DNA of 11,749 nt from Ettlia oleoabundans (lineage: Eukaryota; Chlorophyta; Chlorophyceae; Chlamydomonadales): NCBI GenBank assembly GCA_019693395.1, contig JAAMXP010001397.1, positions 1 through 11,749 on the forward strand, given 5' to 3'. Position numbers and translations under genes: made by a program. Shown here piece by piece: positions 9,590-11,749 of this stretch (position 1 is the stretch's first letter; each line of letters opens with the position of its first letter). The notes beneath the pieces were generated by a model. That model saw only the letters and a list, made by a program, of their open reading frames with translations, made no database searches and was not told the origin of the DNA.

Positions 9590-9790
9590 TTGTGCCGCCT
9601 GGCCACCAGTCGGCATGGGAGCACGTAGTATTGCAATACCACACCGCCCAGCACCCACTGCGCTTCTTGCTGCCGGTGCCCTCCGCATCCAGATCGGCGC
9701 ACCCCAGGCGGGCTCAGCTGCACGCAGCGGGTGCCTGCTCCAGGCCCAACTGCACCGCCGCCGCCTGCTTGCGCTGCACCCTGCTAAGGG
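9590..9790 (-). pseudogene. Decayed MYND zinc-finger copy (tandem duplicate remnant)
   Basis: The segment matches the C-terminal exon of the downstream MYND gene. In the core, plus-strand 9607-9683 against 4987-5063, I count 9 differences in 77 bases. In the homologous frame it still reads GTGSKK and WYCNTTCSHADW, but the copy is broken. A TGA (9716-9714) follows the first finger Cys, the third ligand has changed to Arg (KKRSGC for KKCSGC), and the terminal GHRRVC is scrambled to GGTSSC by a shift. Only the last 60-70 residues' worth is recognisable; the flanks do not resemble the gene body. It has the same orientation as the intact finger, so an old head-to-tail duplication, or a copy that kept only its 3' end, is the simplest history. 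Confidence 0.88.
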
Positions 9791-9799
9791 AGGATGTTG

Positions 9800-10182
9800 A
9801 TGCTTCTCCCAACTCGGTGCCCCGGTACTTGGCAGGTATGCCAAAGGGAGGGTGAGAGGAGCTGAGGCTGTTGTTTACGCTCCCTGTTATAGGCCATTGA
9901 AGGAGTATGGGGCCTGCATTGCACCCTTCTTGCCTGTCCTTACAGTCTGTGCAACGTGATCCCATGTGAACTTAAGCTTCCCATGCCCACGGCACTCCGT
10001 GACAGCTGTAATGTTGTACAAGATGTGGAAAGGAGATAGAAACAGGCTCACATTGGGGTGAGAGTTGGCCCCAGCTCAACTGTAGTGGCAAAAGGCGGCA
10101 AAGTCCATCAATGTTCACCAGGTGGTCAGGCCACGGGACCAGGCATTGCCATATCTGCTGCTTAAGGGGCGGCTGGGTGACA
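9800..10182 (-). other. 3' UTR/intergenic stretch after the right-hand gene
   Basis: No convincing coding frame was found. The segment probably contains the 3' UTR of the gene ending at 10183, with a candidate TGTAA signal at 9944-9940. A minus-strand open frame (9965-9714) runs into the MYND remnant, but beyond the finger it shows no recognisable similarity. Confidence 0.5.
9940..9944 (-). terminator. Candidate TGTAA polyadenylation signal of the right-hand gene
   Basis: TGTAA on the minus strand lies about 240 nt downstream of the TAG at 10183. Orientation and distance fit a chlorophyte mRNA end; the motif alone is weak evidence. Confidence 0.4.
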
Positions 10183-11721
10183 CTAGGCTGATACCGGGGT
10201 GTTGAGCAGGCTGGTGTCAGTGGCCCTTGGGTTGTCCAGCAGGGCTGCCAGGTCGGGGTTGGGCGGGGCGCAATTGTCGATGAAGTACTGCTGCTCCAGG
10301 CGGGCAAGGTCGCTGTTAGAGCCACCTTCGGCCAATTGGTACAGGGCGTCCGAATTCCTGCACAGAGGTGACCAGAGCAGGGGGTGTTACAAGTTTGCGA
10401 AATGCACGTGTATATGGATGCGTGGTGGCAGGTTGCTGGCGCAGGGCAGGTGCCAGGCAACTTGAGCGTTTACGGGTGAAGTGGAATTGTGAAGACACGC
10501 AAGTTGTCACGTGAAAATGTGCACCCATCTTGCTCGACCTGCCAACATCATGGCATGTGTTGTCATGCATGTCACGCGGCTCCTTAGCGAGCGGCATGGA
10601 ACAAAAGCATAAGCATGTAACTGAGCGTGCACGATTGTGCTTGCCTTTGAGCCAGCTCCATGTTACCCCTCCTCACTGCCATCCCGTCTGCAGCGGGCAA
10701 GACCCAGACCAACTTTCTGACCTTGATTGTTAATTCTCTCAACGGCTGTGCTGCTGCGATGAACCAGACTGCAGCCAGAGTGGCACTGCAGGCAGGCAAG
10801 GCTAATGCAATGCGCAAAAAGGGCACCACCAGTCAAGCCTCCAGCACAGCTGGCATGCACGGGAGAAGGGGAACATGCACAAGTTCACTCATGAATACGT
10901 ACAGGGGGCGGGCAGCAGGGGCGGGATGTCGGGGATGAGCCTCAGGATGCCCCCGGGGCGCAGGTTAGTGGAATCATCAATAGCTACAAGGGCAGCCCCC
11001 GATTCCACTAGGGAAGCGGTTTCTACAAGCAGAGCAGTGGGGTGAATCAGCAAGGCATGGATACGAGGAGTTATGGCAGGGCTACAGGTTTGACTAGGGA
11101 GCGGGTGGGCCAGAAAGGATGGGCAGCGGCAGCAAGCTGATGCATGAAAGGAGCATGACTGCATGCCACCGGCTGGGCAAGTCTGGCAACAGGCTGAAAA
11201 CGGGCCCCACTTGGCCAGGAAGGCATTGATACCCTTCTTCTCCCGTTTGCAATCACGCCAACACAGTTCCTTGCGCTTTCCAGGAAGACGACAGCAGGGT
11301 TGGCAGCCGCACCCGCTGGACTTCTGGCAAGGATTAGGGCTGCACCATACCGGTCCCTTAGCACATCGTTGGCATAGTAACCCTGCATTGCATGCATCCC
11401 AGCTGCTTCGGCATTTTAAATCTTGCCAAGACTGCAGTCTGCAGGTCAACATCCCAGACGCGCTATGTTGCCCTCTACACTCAATCCCAGAGAACCGCAT
11501 AATCTTCGCACATAAACACAAGGATGCCATTTACCTCCACACTACTTTGGCCTACACAGATCCATGTGTTGGCTGGTTGCTGGTGCTGGCACTCTACTGC
11601 CAGCCACTTGGAGCGAGGAGAAGCAGGCGCACCTCATAACTTACAATCGTCTGGTCCCTCACCGACTCCCAGTCATTGACGCCAAATGGGGCCTCGCCAT
11701 TGGGCGTAAACATGCCAGCAC
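10183..11721 (-). CDS. Unrecognised protein, 5'-partial, 4-5 exons visible
   Basis: I do not recognise the family. Supported minus-strand exons are 11721-11645 (MFTPNGEAPFGVNDWESV), joining in phase to 11382-11233 (GYYANDVLRDRYGAALILA, then PAVVFLESARNCVGVIANG); then 11022-10899 (SLVESGAALVAIDDSTNL, then PGGILRLIPDIPPLLP); and a last exon 10357-10183 (NSDALYQLAEGG, then LEQQYFIDNCAPPNPDLAALL) ending VSA-TAG. The exons have GT/AG borders and pyrimidine-rich acceptors. The junction from 11233 to 11022 does not keep phase, so a different donor or a missing exon is needed there. A small extra exon, 10768-10667 (102 nt, ending at GTAACA), fits in phase between 10899 and 10357, but skipping it also keeps the frame and its coding character is ambiguous. 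No transmembrane segment or known catalytic motif is evident. The N-terminal part lies beyond the right edge. No frameshift was seen within the confident exons. Confidence 0.65.
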
Positions 11722-11749
11722 CTGCAAACAGGGCGTGTGGGTGGGTGGG

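Noticed and set aside
9309..9800. Plus-strand open frames through 9309-9855
   Set aside because: They are antisense to the MYND remnant, and the similar plus-strand frame opposite the intact finger is also a shadow.
10660..10938. Plus-strand frame that looks fairly protein-like (SAAGKTQTNFLTLIVNSL)
   Set aside because: No matching plus-strand exons were found around it and it lies within the minus-strand gene. All frames here are moderately open, so I kept only a low-confidence minus-strand exon.

Overview
The window looks like nuclear DNA of a green alga. The base composition is fairly GC-rich, the genes are split by many GT-AG introns of roughly 100-400 nt, exon reading frames match across splice junctions, and two candidate poly(A) signals are of the TGTAA type used by core chlorophytes. 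A family of alanine-rich MYND-finger proteins also fits a chlorophycean (Scenedesmus/Chlamydomonas-like) source. The lineage call is inference. Nothing suggests a bacterium, an organelle or a virus.

Layout, left to right. (1) 54-2341, plus strand: the last seven exons of a classical short-chain dehydrogenase/reductase (SDR) of the retinol-dehydrogenase/TIC32/WWOX-like type. Its N-terminal NADP-binding exon or exons lie off the left edge. Its introns carry an (AC)n tract, a 70-nt (GT)n tract, a duplicated acceptor region and a four-copy 31-nt tandem array that abuts a real acceptor. (2) 2342-3057: intergenic space between converging genes. (3) 3058-4565, minus strand: five phase-matched exons of an unrecognised protein with a Pro/Ala linker, one transmembrane helix and an Ala-rich tail; no start was found. 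(4) 4896-9121, minus strand: a long MYND-finger protein gene of about 960 codons. It has a clear first exon and an intact C-terminal zinc finger, but two places where the frame appears to slip by one base. (5) About 9590-9790, minus strand: a decayed second copy of the MYND-finger end, upstream of and in the same direction as the main gene, so the remnant of a tandem duplicate. (6) 10183-11721, minus strand: the 3' exons of a further unrecognised gene that continues off the right edge.

The genes show no obvious shared pathway. The most notable signals are in the SDR gene's RNA-processing architecture. Each 31-nt unit in the intron array looks like a small 3' splice-site module. Two of the spare acceptors would add 26 or 16 codons in frame, and the copy nearest the true acceptor has lost its AG. 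Separately, complementary (AC)n and (GT)n tracts flank two exons that are both multiples of three. I did not find a convincing new defence or metabolic system.
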